The position numbers and the translations under genes are program-made. The notes below the pieces were generated by a model. The model did not search any database and was not told where the DNA came from. It worked only from the letters and a program-made list of their open reading frames with translations. Source: Collinsella sp. BA40 (GTDB taxonomy: Bacteria; Actinomycetota; Coriobacteriia; Coriobacteriales; Coriobacteriaceae). Taken from it: a stretch of 64,000 nucleotides of DNA. The stretch is taken from NCBI RefSeq assembly GCF_008014645.1, contig NZ_VOWY01000001.1, positions 1 through 64,000 on the forward strand, read 5' to 3'. Positions 8,850 through 18,068 of the stretch are shown piece by piece; positions within the stretch are counted from its first letter, which is position 1, and each line of letters opens with the position of its first letter.

Positions 8850-9731
8850 CTAGCTGCGCATATGTCGATCGGCAGCACGAACGGTCGCAACGACGTGCTC
8901 CATGGTCTCGTCGATGCGCGCCTTCTTGAGCTCGCATTCCCAGACGGTGATGGCGGTCCAGCCGAGGTCCTCGAGCGCGGCGATGGCCGCGGCATCGCGC
9001 TCGACGTTACGGCGGAACTTCGCTTCCCAGAATTCGGTGTTGCGCTTCGGCACGCTCGGGTTGCAGTGCGGGCATCGGTGCCAGAAGCAGCCGTTGACGA
9101 AGATGGCGACCTTTCGCCCCGGAAACGCGATGTCGGGCCTGCCGGGCGCTTTCTTCCATTGGAGCCGGTAGCCGGTGAGGCCGGCCGCCCGGAGTCGCTG
9201 CCGCACGAGCATCTCGGGTTTGGTGTCGGCCCGCTTGTTGCCCTGCATCGATCTCTTGCTGTCTCCGCGACGCTTGACCTGGCGTGCGTCCCCTTCGGCG
9301 TCTCCCGCTCCAACGAGGGCGTCTACTAGGCCGATATCGGCGGGCATCCAGGCGAGCTCGGCGAGCGAGGCGCGTTTGACCCAGCGAATCTCCTGCTGTT
9401 CGGTCTGCGTGATCTCGCCTGATTCGATGCGGCAGAGAAAGCAGTCCATCGAAAGGTGGAATGCGGGGTAGTCGTATTCCACGGTGTAGAAATCGCGCAG
9501 GTCGGTCACGGTGATGGCGAGCTCTTCGCGCAGCTCGCGTACGCAGGCTTCCTCGGCGGTTTCCCCGCGCTCGATCTTGCCGCCCGGAAATTCCCAGAGT
9601 CCCGCCATCTCGCCGTAGCCGCGCTGCACCGCCAGCACCTCGTCGCCTGATTCGTCGCATATGATGCCTGCCGCTACGCGTACGGTCTTCACGATGGTCC
9701 GTTCTCTTCGGGGGCTGGTCGAACTATCCAT
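8850..9731 (-). CDS. Nudix hydrolase - Vsr endonuclease fusion
   Basis: 293 residues from ATG 9731; GTG at 9692, giving KTVRVAAGII as N-terminus, is an alternative start. Residues about 14-150 are a MutT-type Nudix domain with a complete box, GGKIERGETAEEA then VRELREEL (Gly51-Glu70), expected to sanitise 8-oxo-dGTP or similar. Residues 162-293 are a complete very-short-patch repair endonuclease: GRPDIAFPG with the metal Asp, NGCFWHRCPHC with the zinc-site His/Cys, and NTEFWEAKFRRNVERD. Vsr nicks at T:G mismatches made by deamination of methyl-C. One uninterrupted frame joins them through a charged linker. No cytosine methyltransferase is adjacent. The fused pair suggests a joint role in limiting G:T or oxidised-base mutations. 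Confidence 0.85.
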   Translation of the reverse strand: MDSSTSPRRERTIVKTVRVAAGIICDESGDEVLAVQRGYGEMAGLWEFPGGKIERGETAEEACVRELREELAITVTDLRDFYTVEYDYPAFHLSMDCFLCRIESGEITQTEQQEIRWVKRASLAELAWMPADIGLVDALVGAGDAEGDARQVKRRGDSKRSMQGNKRADTKPEMLVRQRLRAAGLTGYRLQWKKAPGRPDIAFPGRKVAIFVNGCFWHRCPHCNPSVPKRNTEFWEAKFRRNVERDAAAIAALEDLGWTAITVWECELKKARIDETMEHVVATVRAADRHMRS

Positions 9732-9872
9732 GATAGCGTCTCGGCTGCGCTGCAGCGCTGGCGTCCCGCGCTGCCCTCGCGTCAACCTTACGAAAACGAA
9801 AGTGAGGCGTAAGTCAAATCGATGGTTGCCAACAGGGGCTCTTGCGAGTATAGGGTCAAGGAGGTGTTCGTT

Positions 9873-10049
9873 ATGAAGTATACGAACGATATGGCATATC
9901 CCAATCCCTACGAGGCTTCCTATGTGCAGGAGCCCCGCGGCGTGGTGGTCCGTGCGGGCCTTACGGCCGTTCAGATGGTCGGCTGCCTCGTGGTCATGGC
10001 GGTGCTGTGCTTGGGCATGATCTGGATCATGTCCGCCGCCTCCCGATAA
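9873..10049 (+). CDS. small single-pass membrane protein
   Basis: 58 residues from ATG 9873, with AGGAGG at 9859-9864 eight bases upstream. The N-terminal half is polar with several Tyr and Pro. Residues about 31-54 (AGLTAVQMVGCLVVMAVLCL) are one membrane helix. It lies 24 bases before an ABC ATPase gene and is probably in the same transcript, so it could be a small accessory subunit of that exporter. No family recognised. Confidence 0.6.
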   Translation: MKYTNDMAYPNPYEASYVQEPRGVVVRAGLTAVQMVGCLVVMAVLCLGMIWIMSAASR

Positions 10050-10073
10050 GCGCGCGAAACGAAGGAGTAGCTC

Positions 10074-10916
10074 ATGGTTGCGAATAGCGCTTCCCCCAAC
10101 GGTCTCATCGGTCGGCACGCCGTGTCCCCGGGTGGCTCGTCGACGTCGGTCCAGCCCGTGCTGGAGGTCCAGCATATCGAGAAGGTCTACGGTGCCCGCG
10201 GCAACGTGATGCGCGCTCTGGACGACGTGTCGTTCACCGTGCAGCGCGGCGAGTTCGTCGCCATTATGGGCCCCTCGGGGTCGGGTAAGTCGACGCTGCT
10301 CAACTGCGTGTCGACCATCGATACGGTAACCAGCGGCTCGGTGCTGATCAACGGCGCCGATGTCACCAAGATCAAGCACGATAAGCTCACGCGCTTCCGT
10401 CGCGAGCAGCTGGGCTTCATCTTCCAGGACTCCAACCTGCTCGATACGCTTACGGCGCGCGAGAACATCGCGTTGCCGCTCACCATCGCGCGTGTTCCCG
10501 CGAAGGAGGTGCTGACGCGCGTCGAGGCGGTCGCCAAGCGACTCTCGATCGCCGAGACGCTCGACAAGTATCCCTACCAGATGTCCGGCGGCCAGCAGCA
10601 GCGCGTCGCCGCCGCTCGCGCCCTCGTTACCAACCCCGCTGTGATCATGGCCGACGAGCCCACCGGCGCGCTCGATTCCAAGAACGCCCGCCTGCTGCTC
10701 GAGAGCCTCGAGACCATGAACCAGCGCGACCAGGCCACGGTCCTCATGGTGACGCATGACAGTTTCGCGGCGAGCTACACCAACCGCGTGCTGTTCATCC
10801 GCGACGGCCGCATCTTCACCGAGCTGCGCCGCGGCGATAGCCCCCGCCGCGCGTTCTTCGACCGCATCATGGAGGTCGTGGCCATGATGGGCGGGGAGGG
10901 TTCCGATGCTCTGTAA
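10074..10916 (+). CDS. ABC transporter ATP-binding protein, BceA type
   Basis: 280 residues. Walker [10 protein letters not shown] (about 65-73), Q-loop [10 protein letters not shown], signature [15 protein letters not shown], Walker [14 protein letters not shown] and switch HD are all present, so it should be active. The first 30 residues before [12 protein letters not shown] are an unusual extension. With the overlapping permease it forms a BceAB-type exporter; this family detoxifies cell-wall-targeting peptides such as bacitracin. No two-component system or other sensor lies beside it. Confidence 0.9.
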   Translation: MVANSASPNGLIGRHAVSPGGSSTSVQPVLEVQHIEKVYGARGNVMRALDDVSFTVQRGEFVAIMGPSGSGKSTLLNCVSTIDTVTSGSVLINGADVTKIKHDKLTRFRREQLGFIFQDSNLLDTLTARENIALPLTIARVPAKEVLTRVEAVAKRLSIAETLDKYPYQMSGGQQQRVAAARALVTNPAVIMADEPTGALDSKNARLLLESLETMNQRDQATVLMVTHDSFAASYTNRVLFIRDGRIFTELRRGDSPRRAFFDRIMEVVAMMGGEGSDAL

Positions 10917-13110
10917 GCTCGCTTGGGGCAACGTGCGCCGCGCGGGTAAGGACTACCTGGTCTACCTGCTCACGCTCACGTTGGCCGTCACGGTGTTCTA
11001 TGCGTTCAACACCATCTCGGTTCAGGCGTCTATCGTTTTGCAGGAAGAGGGGCTGCCGGAGCTGCTCGGCTCCATCATGAGCGGCCTCACCATGTTCCTG
11101 GCGCTGGTGATGGGCTTCCTCATGGTGTACGCCAACGGCTTCATCATGAAGCGGCGAAAGAAGGAGTTCGGCCTCTACCAGGTCCTCGGCATGAGCCGCG
11201 GCCAGGTTTCGCGCGTGATGGCGCTCGAGACCGCCATCGTGTCGGGTGCCGCCCTGGTGCTCGGCATCGTGTTGGGCGTGGGGTTCTCCCAGCTCATGAC
11301 GTTCTTCACGGCCTCGCTGTTCAAGACGCAGATCGCTGATTTCCACTTCTTCTTCTCGATGAAGGCGTTCGGCATAACCGTGGGTTGCCTGCTCGCGATC
11401 TTCATGGTGACGCTGCTGTTCAACCTGGGCGTGGTGCGCCGCGCCAAGGTGATCGACCTTATGAGCGCCGGGCGCAAGAACGAGGCCGTCAAGACGCGCA
11501 ACCCCATCCTGTCCGCCGTCATCTTCATTATGGGCGCGGGCTTGATCGGCTGGGCGTACTACCGCCTCCTGCGCGACGGCCTGCCGGTCGATGCGGCACC
11601 CAGCGAGTACGACGAGGCCCTTCAGCAGTTCATGGTGACGACGGGCATCGTTATCGCCGGCACCATCCTGTTCTTCTTCGGCTTCTCGGGCTTCCTGCTC
11701 AAGGTGCTGCAGAGCGCCCGCGGCATGTATTGGCGCGGTCTCAACATGTTCACCATGCGCCAGCTTGCGGCGAAGGTGAACACCGTGAGCTTCTCGATGG
11801 CGGTCATCGCCATGATCTTGTTCCTGGCCATCACGAGCGTGACGGGCGGCATGTCCATCGCCAACGTGATGAATACGAGCGTGGAGCGCAACACGCCGGC
11901 GGACTATACGCGCATTCTCATGTACTACGGGCCCGACGTGGTGAACGACCCCGAGCAGGTCGCGGCGTACGAGGCCGAGGGTTATCCGCCCATGAAACTC
12001 GCCGAGAAGCCCGTGGACATCTTGCAGGCGAGCGAGAACAACGTGGTCGATCCGGAGAAGGCCGACGAGGAGCGCTTCGACCTCGCGCGCATCATCGGAG
12101 AGCACGTGCAGGTGGATGTATACGACTCGCATCCTGCGGGGGCGGGCGACCCCGTGGTCACCCTGAACCAGATCGCGGACGCCGTCGACATGCCGTTGCC
12201 CGCGGGCACCGCGTCGAGCAACGTCACCTTGCTGGGTCTGCAGGTGATGGGGGAGAGCGATTACAACCGCTATCTCGATTTCCGCGGCAAGCCCCGTGTC
12301 GACCTGGGTAAGGACGGCTACCTGCTCACGAGCGATATGGGCGAGACGGTGAACGCCATCTACGACGCTGCGCTTGCGCAGGGCGTGCCCATCAAGCTCG
12401 CCGGAAGGACGCTGGCACCCGTAGCCGATCGCGTCGACGACACCGCGAGCTCCTTCGCCAACGCCTCGATGGGAAGCAACTCCGGAACCATCATCGTGCC
12501 GGACGCCGTCATCGATGACCTCGACCTGCCCCTCTATAGCAGCTATCTGCTGGCCAACTACAAGCTCGGTCTTTCCTATGACGAGACGGAGGGCTACGTG
12601 CGCCGCGACCGTTCGTGGGGCAACGTCCTGAACGCCGACGGTACCCAGAGCGGCCTGTGGGGTATGGAGATGACGCGTTCGCAGAGTTACGAGAGCACCA
12701 ACTCCATGAACGGCCTCATCAGCTACCTGGCTATCTACATCGGTTTCGTGCTGGTGGTCGCATGCGCGGCAATCCTGACGATCCAGCAGCTGTCGGGCGT
12801 GGCCGATTCGAGTAAGAACTATCGGATCCTGTCCGAGCTGGGCACCTCGAAGCGCGAGATCACGCGTTCCGTGTTGGCGCAGCAGGCGGTGTTCTTCATC
12901 TTCCCGCTCGTCATGGGTATCGCGCACTCGATGGTGGCGCTGCAGGTGGTCATCGAGATCATCAAGCTGTTCGGCGGGCTTTCCATCGGCTTCACCGTGG
13001 GCTTCACCTGCGCGATCTTCTTGCTGTGCTACGGAGGGTACTTCCTGGTCACCTATCTTATGAGCAGGGGCATCGTGACCGATGCCATCCGCACGCGGCA
13101 GACGGCTTAG
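10906..13110 (+). CDS. ABC transporter permease, BceB type (FtsX domain)
   Basis: 734 residues, overlapping the ATPase gene by 11 bases and translated from GGGGAGGG within it. About ten membrane segments; a FtsX-like block at residues 55-190, and a large extracytoplasmic domain between about residues 320 and 590 as in BceB, followed by three C-terminal helices. This domain binds the peptide or lipid target in studied homologues. The target here cannot be deduced. A 12-bp stem terminator lies at 13215-13260. Confidence 0.88.
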   Translation: MLCKLAWGNVRRAGKDYLVYLLTLTLAVTVFYAFNTISVQASIVLQEEGLPELLGSIMSGLTMFLALVMGFLMVYANGFIMKRRKKEFGLYQVLGMSRGQVSRVMALETAIVSGAALVLGIVLGVGFSQLMTFFTASLFKTQIADFHFFFSMKAFGITVGCLLAIFMVTLLFNLGVVRRAKVIDLMSAGRKNEAVKTRNPILSAVIFIMGAGLIGWAYYRLLRDGLPVDAAPSEYDEALQQFMVTTGIVIAGTILFFFGFSGFLLKVLQSARGMYWRGLNMFTMRQLAAKVNTVSFSMAVIAMILFLAITSVTGGMSIANVMNTSVERNTPADYTRILMYYGPDVVNDPEQVAAYEAEGYPPMKLAEKPVDILQASENNVVDPEKADEERFDLARIIGEHVQVDVYDSHPAGAGDPVVTLNQIADAVDMPLPAGTASSNVTLLGLQVMGESDYNRYLDFRGKPRVDLGKDGYLLTSDMGETVNAIYDAALAQGVPIKLAGRTLAPVADRVDDTASSFANASMGSNSGTIIVPDAVIDDLDLPLYSSYLLANYKLGLSYDETEGYVRRDRSWGNVLNADGTQSGLWGMEMTRSQSYESTNSMNGLISYLAIYIGFVLVVACAAILTIQQLSGVADSSKNYRILSELGTSKREITRSVLAQQAVFFIFPLVMGIAHSMVALQVVIEIIKLFGGLSIGFTVGFTCAIFLLCYGGYFLVTYLMSRGIVTDAIRTRQTA

Positions 13111-13114
13111 AGCC

Positions 13115-13213
13115 GTGGACGGCTTCGTGCCCGTGTTTGCGGGCGGGTCGACGCTGTTGGACATCGCCCTGGTGGCGGGCATGCTCGCGGGCCTGTGGCT
13201 GGGCCTTCGATAG
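13115..13213 (+). CDS. possible 32-residue hydrophobic micropeptide
   Basis: A GTG-initiated frame directly after the permease stop encodes a peptide with one Leu/Ala/Gly-rich helix (LLDIALVAGMLAGLWLGLR) and ends at the base of the terminator. The preceding ribosome site is poor. It mirrors the small membrane protein upstream of the ATPase and might be a regulator, but chance is quite possible. Confidence 0.25.
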   Translation: MDGFVPVFAGGSTLLDIALVAGMLAGLWLGLR

Positions 13214-13214
13214 A

Positions 13215-13266
13215 AACGCGCCCCAATCGCTTCGGTTTGGCCGGGCGGTTGGGGCGCGTTGTGGTT
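13215..13266. terminator. bidirectional terminator after bceB-type gene
   Basis: AACGCGCCCCAA (13215-13226) pairs perfectly with TTGGGGCGCGTT (13249-13260). On the minus strand the stem is followed by TCTAT after the final TT, so it may serve the convergent small gene too. Confidence 0.65.
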
Positions 13267-13312
13267 TGGCGGACGCGCGCTGCGGGCGCGCCGTGTTTCT
13301 GCTTGAGATGCG

Positions 13313-13606
13313 TTAGACGAACGCGGCGTAGGGTCGATAGGGCCACTGCTCCGAAGGGCTCGGAGACGCCATGGCGTCGGACCCGGGCTTTTGCGACGCG
13401 CGTTTGAACGCTTCGTAGGCGTTCTTGAGGTTGGCGCGCGTGGCGCCGGCGTCGCTTTTTGCCAAGGTGATGCGGGCGGGGGCGTGCTTGACCGCACGCG
13501 CCGGCGCGATCGCGGCGGGGGCGGCGAGGGCGGTGAGTTCGTTGGCATGATGCGCGGAGGAGAAGGGCGTACGGCCCGGCTTCTTCTCGTGCGTGGTGCG
13601 GCGCAT
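13313..13606 (-). CDS. hypothetical small basic protein
   Basis: 97 residues, Ala-rich and basic, with no signal peptide or membrane helix and no recognised family. GGAG lies 8 bases before the ATG (13618-13615 on the minus strand), which supports translation, and the gene ends facing a shared terminator. A short helical segment, ATRANLKNAYEAFKRASQK, is the only structured-looking part. Confidence 0.45.
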   Translation of the reverse strand: MRRTTHEKKPGRTPFSSAHHANELTALAAPAAIAPARAVKHAPARITLAKSDAGATRANLKNAYEAFKRASQKPGSDAMASPSPSEQWPYRPYAAFV

Positions 13607-14166
13607 GGTATCAGCTCCATTTCAGCGTTGCCCGCGATCTGAATGCGCGCGGGCGGTCGGTGTGCGCATGATGTATGTACCACGCGGCGGCCCGGATAAT
13701 CGACCTTCATGCGGGAAGCGAAAAAGCTTCACGCTTTCGTAAGGACCCCGCGCCGGGCCGTCCGCGAAAGACCCTGGGACAAATGAATGCAGGTAGATGG
13801 CAATATGCGTGGCGACAGGTGCGTTCTTGCTCCACAGATTCGTCCATTTTGCCAGATAAACCAATATATCCTGTGAGATATCCAGCGTGGCGCGCGGCTA
13901 AATTTGTAGGCGATGGGGCGCCGCCAGGGGGCTTGCTATGGTATTCTTACGAGCATGGGTGATTTCTCGGCGAATGGTCCTAAATGCCGCGTGAACGTGA
14001 AATCCTTTCCACCCAGCGGGCAGTATGCACGGATGAACGGCCACTTGCAGGTGGCTGGTGGGAAGTATGCACAAACGGGGTCGTTTTCCATCATTCTCCG
14101 GGATCCAATATATCCGTGCGCGAGCTCCCAACGCGCACCGTAGACTCTAGGAGAGTGGTCACAATA
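13607..14166. other. long leader/promoter region of pflB
   Basis: No gene is supported; short frames here look random. It contains two copies of CCAATATATCC (13861-13871 and 14105-14115), two AGTATGCAC copies near 14022 and 14066 flanking a GCCAC/GGTGGC stem, and GTGCGCG-9-CGCGCAC (14116-14138). This fits a regulated promoter with a structured 5' leader for a fermentation gene. Confidence 0.4.
14116..14138 (+). repeat. inverted repeat just before pflB
   Basis: GTGCGCG (14116-14122) and CGCGCAC (14132-14138) form a perfect 7-bp stem with a 9-base loop, 28 bases before the pflB start. Confidence 0.45.
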
Positions 14167-16287
14167 ATGCAGGAGGCATGGGAAGGCTTCGAGGGCGGCA
14201 ATTGGCTGAACGAGGTCGACGTACGCGACTTTATCCAGAAGAACTACACCCCCTACGAGGGCGATGAATCGTTCCTCGTCGGTCCCACCGAGCGCACCAC
14301 GAAGCTCTGGGACGACGTCATGGCTCTGCTGCTCAAGGAGCGCGAGCAGGGTGGCGTCCTCGACATGGACACCAAGACCGTCACCGGCATCGTGAGCCAC
14401 CCCGCGGGCTACATCGATGCCGCTCACCCCGAGCGCGAGACCATCGTCGGTCTCCAGACCGATAAGCCGCTCAAGCGCGCTCTGCACGTCAACGGCGGTA
14501 TCCGCATCTCCATGCAGGCCGCGGCCCAGCATGGCTACGAGATCGACCCCTCGGTCGTCGAGAACTACACCTTCAACCGCAAGACGCACAACGCCGGCGT
14601 CTTCGATGTGTACACCCCCGAGATGCGCGCCTGCCGCTCGGCCCACATCATCACCGGTCTGCCCGACGGCTACGGCCGCGGCCGCATCATCGGCGACTAC
14701 CGCCGCGTCGCCCTGTACGGCGTCGACTTCCTGATCAAGGACAAGGAGGCCCAGAAGGCCTCTACGCCGCAGGTCATGACCGAGGAGAACATCCGCGATC
14801 GCGAGGAGCTGCAGGAGCAGATCCGCGCCCTCGGCGAGCTCAAGATGATGGCCGATTTCTACGGTTTCGACATCTCCAAGCCGGCCAAGAACACGCAGGA
14901 GGCCATCCAGTGGATGTACTTCGCCTACCTCGCGGCCGTCAAGGAGCAGAACGGCGCCGCCATGTCCATCGGCCGCACCTCGACGTTCATCGACATCTAC
15001 GCCGAGCGCGACCTTAAGAACGGCACCTTCACCGAGGAGCAGATCCAGGAGTTCGTCGACCACTTCATCATGAAGCTCCGCATGGTCAAGTTCGCCCGTA
15101 CCCCCGAGTACCAGAACCTCTTCTCCGGCGACCCGCAGTGGGTCACCGAGTCCATCGGCGGCATGGGCGTCGACGGCCGCACCCTGGTCACCAAGATGAG
15201 CTTCCGCTACCTGCACACGCTCGAGACCATGGGTACCAGCCCGGAGCCCAACCTCACCGTTCTGTGGTCCACCAAGCTGCCCACGGCCTTCAAGGAGTTC
15301 TGCGCCAAGGCCTCCATCGCCTCCTCGTCCATCCAGTACGAGAACGACGACGTCATGCGCGTGTACCACGGTGACGACTACGCCATCGCCTGCTGCGTGT
15401 CCTCCATGCGCGTGGGCAAGGAGATGCAGTTCTTCGGCGCCCGCGCCAACCTGGCCAAGTGCCTCCTCTACGCGCTCAACGGCGGCGTGGACGAGGTCTC
15501 CAAGAAGCAGGTCGGCCCGAAGTTCCGCGCGGTCGAGGGCGACACCCTGGACTTCGACGACGTGATGGCCAAGTACAAGGACATGATGCAGTGGCTTGCC
15601 GGCGTGTATGTCAACTCGCTCAACATCATCCACTACATGCATGACAAGTACTGCTACGAGCGCATCCAGATGGCTCTGCACGACAAGCACGTGCACCGCT
15701 GGTTCGCCACCGGCATCGCCGGCCTCTCCGTCGTGGCCGACTCCCTGTCCGCCATCAAGTACGCGAAGGTCCATCCGATCCGCGACGAGCAGGGCGTTAT
15801 CGTCGACTTCGAGATCGAGGGCGACTTCCCCAAGTACGGCAACGACGACGACCGCGTCGACGTCCTCGCCCACGACGTGGTACACCAGTTCATGGAGTAC
15901 ATCCGCATGAACGACACGTACCGCAACTCCGTGCCCACGACCTCGGTTCTCACCATTACCTCCAACGTCGTGTACGGCAAGAAGACCGGTGCCACCCCCG
16001 ACGGCCGCAAGGCCGGCGTGCCCTTCGCCCCGGGCGCTAACCCCATGCACGAGCGCGACACGCACGGCGCCATCGCCTCGCTGTCCTCCGTCTCCAAGCT
16101 TCCGTTCCGAGATGCCCAGGACGGCATCTCCAACACCTTCTCCATCATCCCGGGCGCGCTCGGCAAGGAGGACCAGGTGTTCTTCGGCGACCTCGATCTT
16201 TCGGGCGACATCGAGATCGAGAACGTCGTTCCGTGCTGCGACTGCACCGATTCCTCGGCTCCCGAGGGCGCGTGCGACTGCCAGTAA
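14167..16287 (+). CDS. pflB: Pyruvate formate-lyase catalytic chain lacking the glycyl-radical domain
   Basis: 706 residues from ATG 14167 (AGGAGAG upstream). It converts pyruvate plus CoA to acetyl-CoA plus formate. The body is full PFL: the adjacent catalytic cysteines are Cys409-Cys410 in ACCVSSM. The family normally ends with a C-terminal RVSGYA radical loop, but here the chain stops after [17 protein letters not shown] and an extra Cys-rich tail, [20 protein letters not shown] (five Cys). The missing domain is encoded 177 bases downstream as a separate gene. Ends are clean, so a natural split is more likely than a frameshift. PflA for activation is at 18130. Confidence 0.9.
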   Translation: MQEAWEGFEGGNWLNEVDVRDFIQKNYTPYEGDESFLVGPTERTTKLWDDVMALLLKEREQGGVLDMDTKTVTGIVSHPAGYIDAAHPERETIVGLQTDKPLKRALHVNGGIRISMQAAAQHGYEIDPSVVENYTFNRKTHNAGVFDVYTPEMRACRSAHIITGLPDGYGRGRIIGDYRRVALYGVDFLIKDKEAQKASTPQVMTEENIRDREELQEQIRALGELKMMADFYGFDISKPAKNTQEAIQWMYFAYLAAVKEQNGAAMSIGRTSTFIDIYAERDLKNGTFTEEQIQEFVDHFIMKLRMVKFARTPEYQNLFSGDPQWVTESIGGMGVDGRTLVTKMSFRYLHTLETMGTSPEPNLTVLWSTKLPTAFKEFCAKASIASSSIQYENDDVMRVYHGDDYAIACCVSSMRVGKEMQFFGARANLAKCLLYALNGGVDEVSKKQVGPKFRAVEGDTLDFDDVMAKYKDMMQWLAGVYVNSLNIIHYMHDKYCYERIQMALHDKHVHRWFATGIAGLSVVADSLSAIKYAKVHPIRDEQGVIVDFEIEGDFPKYGNDDDRVDVLAHDVVHQFMEYIRMNDTYRNSVPTTSVLTITSNVVYGKKTGATPDGRKAGVPFAPGANPMHERDTHGAIASLSSVSKLPFRDAQDGISNTFSIIPGALGKEDQVFFGDLDLSGDIEIENVVPCCDCTDSSAPEGACDCQ

Positions 16288-16293
16288 GGCTCG

Positions 16294-16345
16294 TTCTACG
16301 AGGGCGCGGGCGGCCGTACGACCGCCTTCGCCCCTCGTTTCGTAT
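16294..16345 (+). terminator. hairpin after pflB
   Basis: ACGAGGGCG and CGCCCCTCGT form the outer arms, with an inner GGCGG/CCGCC stem, followed by TTCGT. It would partly separate transcription of the two PFL genes. Confidence 0.5.
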
Positions 16346-16382
16346 GAAGCTTGCGTAGTCCTAAGAAAATGTTGCCGTCTCA

Positions 16383-16411
16383 GTGGCAATGACTTCATAT
16401 CGGGATATAAT
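16383..16411 (+). promoter_or_regulatory. promoter of the glycyl-radical domain gene
   Basis: GTGGCA (16383-16388), 17 bases, TATAAT (16406-16411), a perfect -10, 54 bases before the gene at 16465. Confidence 0.6.
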
Positions 16412-16464
16412 CTCGATAGCGACTTTGGTAACAGCCCCTCAGCGGGCATTAAAGGAGGCAAAGA

Positions 16465-16716
16465 ATGAAGGTTTCGGACGTCCCCCAGACTCAGGCAGAT
16501 AACCTGGTTGGCATGATCGACGCGTATGCCGAGAAGGGTGGCCACCACCTCAACGTCAACGTGTTCAACCGTGACACCCTGCTCGATGCCCAGGCTCATC
16601 CCGAGAAGTACCCGCAGCTCACCATCCGCGTGTCCGGCTATGCGGTGAACTTCCACAACCTCACCAAGGAGCAGCAGGACGAGGTCATCTCCCGTACCTT
16701 CCACGAGGGTATGTAA
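16465..16716 (+). CDS. stand-alone glycyl-radical domain of pyruvate formate-lyase (GrcA-like)
   Basis: 83 residues. It is the C-terminal PFL domain alone: [25 protein letters not shown], then [14 protein letters not shown] with the radical Gly58, then [19 protein letters not shown] lies 7 bases upstream. Autonomous domains such as E. coli GrcA/YfiD repair oxygen-cleaved PFL as a spare part; here the main enzyme lacks its own copy, so this protein should be an obligatory subunit. It should be activated by PflA and fit against Cys409/Cys410 of the large chain. It has its own promoter and terminator, so its level can be set separately. Confidence 0.88.
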   Translation: MKVSDVPQTQADNLVGMIDAYAEKGGHHLNVNVFNRDTLLDAQAHPEKYPQLTIRVSGYAVNFHNLTKEQQDEVISRTFHEGM

Positions 16717-16768
16717 GAGATACGTTCCGCATGCGTTCCTTGCGATACGCAAGGAAATACCGTGTATG

Positions 16769-16801
16769 AAGGGCGTCCGAGCAATCGGGCGCCCTTTCTT
16801 G
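16769..16801 (+). terminator. terminator of the radical-domain gene
   Basis: 12-bp stem 16769-16780 with 16785-16796 (one GU), GCAA loop, then TCTTGT. Confidence 0.75.
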
Positions 16802-16836
16802 TGGGTGGGAATGCGCTGCGCGCATCGAGCGCTTGC

Positions 16837-17982
16837 TTAGAGCACGTAGGGTGCGACGACGAGGCTGCACCCAAGCAAGACGGCGAGCAAGGATACGTTG
16901 ACGATAGCGAACCAGAGTAGATAGCGCTTGGTTTGGGCATGCGGCATGGCGGCGTAGATGCGTAGCGAGATCAGGCTGGCCAGGCTTGCCACGGGGGTGC
17001 CGAGCCCGCCGATATTGGTGCCGACCAGCAGCGCCTGGGCGTTGTCGGTAAATCCGGATAGCATGATCGCGGCGGGCACGTTGCTTATGACCTGGCTGGC
17101 GAGCGCGGACACCAAGATCTCCCTGCCCGCGATCGCGGACGAGAGAAGCTGCGCGACCGCGGGGGCCTGGCCAAGGTTCCCTACGAAGATGAAGAAGCAG
17201 ACGAATGTCGCCAGCAGGCTGTAGTCCACGTTGCTGAAGACCCTGCGGTCGAAGGCGAGGCAGGCGGCCACGACCGCGATGCAGCAGGGTTCCCAGCGAA
17301 TCAGGCGCGCCACGCAGGCGATGCATATGCCGAAGAGCAGGCCGTAGAGGGACAGCAGGCGCGCGTTGCAGGTCGTTTCGTGCGTGGATGCGGTTTCCTG
17401 CAGCCGTTCGTCCGGAACGAGCGCAACCAGCGCTATGCAGCAGATATAGCTGGCGATTCCCAAGGGAGCTACGGTGCGGAAAAACGCTGCCATGTCCATC
17501 TGATAGGCCGAAACAAGGTAGATGTTTTGCGGATTGCCGATGGGCGTGCACAGCGAACCAAGGTTGGCGGCCACCGTGAGGGAGACGACAACCGCGATGA
17601 CGGTTCGCGGGCTCGCATCCATGAAGAGCGCAAGCGCCAGGGGCACGAAGGTGATGAGCGCGACGTCGTTGGTAACGAGCATCGACGTGGCGAATACGAC
17701 GTTGATAAGCAGGAGGGCGAGCCGTCGGGCCGAAGCCGTGCGGCCCATGAGCCACGTGCGCACGCGATCGAGCGCGCCGGCGCGTCCGAAGCCGGCGACG
17801 ACGGTCATGAGGCAGAAGAGCAGGGCGATCGTTCGCAGGTCAATATAGCCTGCGTAAGTTGGCGCGGTGGCGGGGGTGAGCGGATAGATGGCGCAGGACG
17901 CGAGCGCGGCGACGGCGGCGATCATCAAGACCGCTTCGGCACGTATAAAGGATCGCAGACGTGAGAGCAGGTCGTACGCCAT
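16837..17982 (-). CDS. ArsB/NhaD-type ion permease
   Basis: 381 residues, about ten membrane segments. It carries the superfamily's NDVALITFVPLAL and TPIGNPQNI motifs in the first half and NVPAAIMLSGF plus GTNIGGLGTPVASLASLIS in the second, the inverted-repeat discontinuous helices of the ion transporter superfamily. The substrate could be sodium/proton, arsenite or a dicarboxylate; it cannot be told apart from sequence alone. No ars genes are nearby. The start at 17982 follows GGGGGACCCT. It sits on the opposite strand between the two PFL genes and pflA. Confidence 0.8.
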   Translation of the reverse strand: MAYDLLSRLRSFIRAEAVLMIAAVAALASCAIYPLTPATAPTYAGYIDLRTIALLFCLMTVVAGFGRAGALDRVRTWLMGRTASARRLALLLINVVFATSMLVTNDVALITFVPLALALFMDASPRTVIAVVVSLTVAANLGSLCTPIGNPQNIYLVSAYQMDMAAFFRTVAPLGIASYICCIALVALVPDERLQETASTHETTCNARLLSLYGLLFGICIACVARLIRWEPCCIAVVAACLAFDRRVFSNVDYSLLATFVCFFIFVGNLGQAPAVAQLLSSAIAGREILVSALASQVISNVPAAIMLSGFTDNAQALLVGTNIGGLGTPVASLASLISLRIYAAMPHAQTKRYLLWFAIVNVSLLAVLLGCSLVVAPYVL

Positions 17983-18068
17983 AGGGTCCCCCTTCAAATT
18001 GCAGCTTATCGATGATACGACATGCGCAAGGCGCCGCATGCCCGCGTACATGCGATAAAACAAGCACA

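Noticed and set aside
13622-13864. 80-codon minus-strand ORF before pflB
   Set aside because: No ribosome site, composition unlike neighbours, and overlaps the probable pflB control region.
16288-16464. Frameshift or sequencing error splitting pflB
   Set aside because: The gap holds a hairpin, a perfect -10 and a ribosome site, the large chain ends with extra Cys-rich sequence, and the small ORF has its own N-terminus. A simple base error would not create these.
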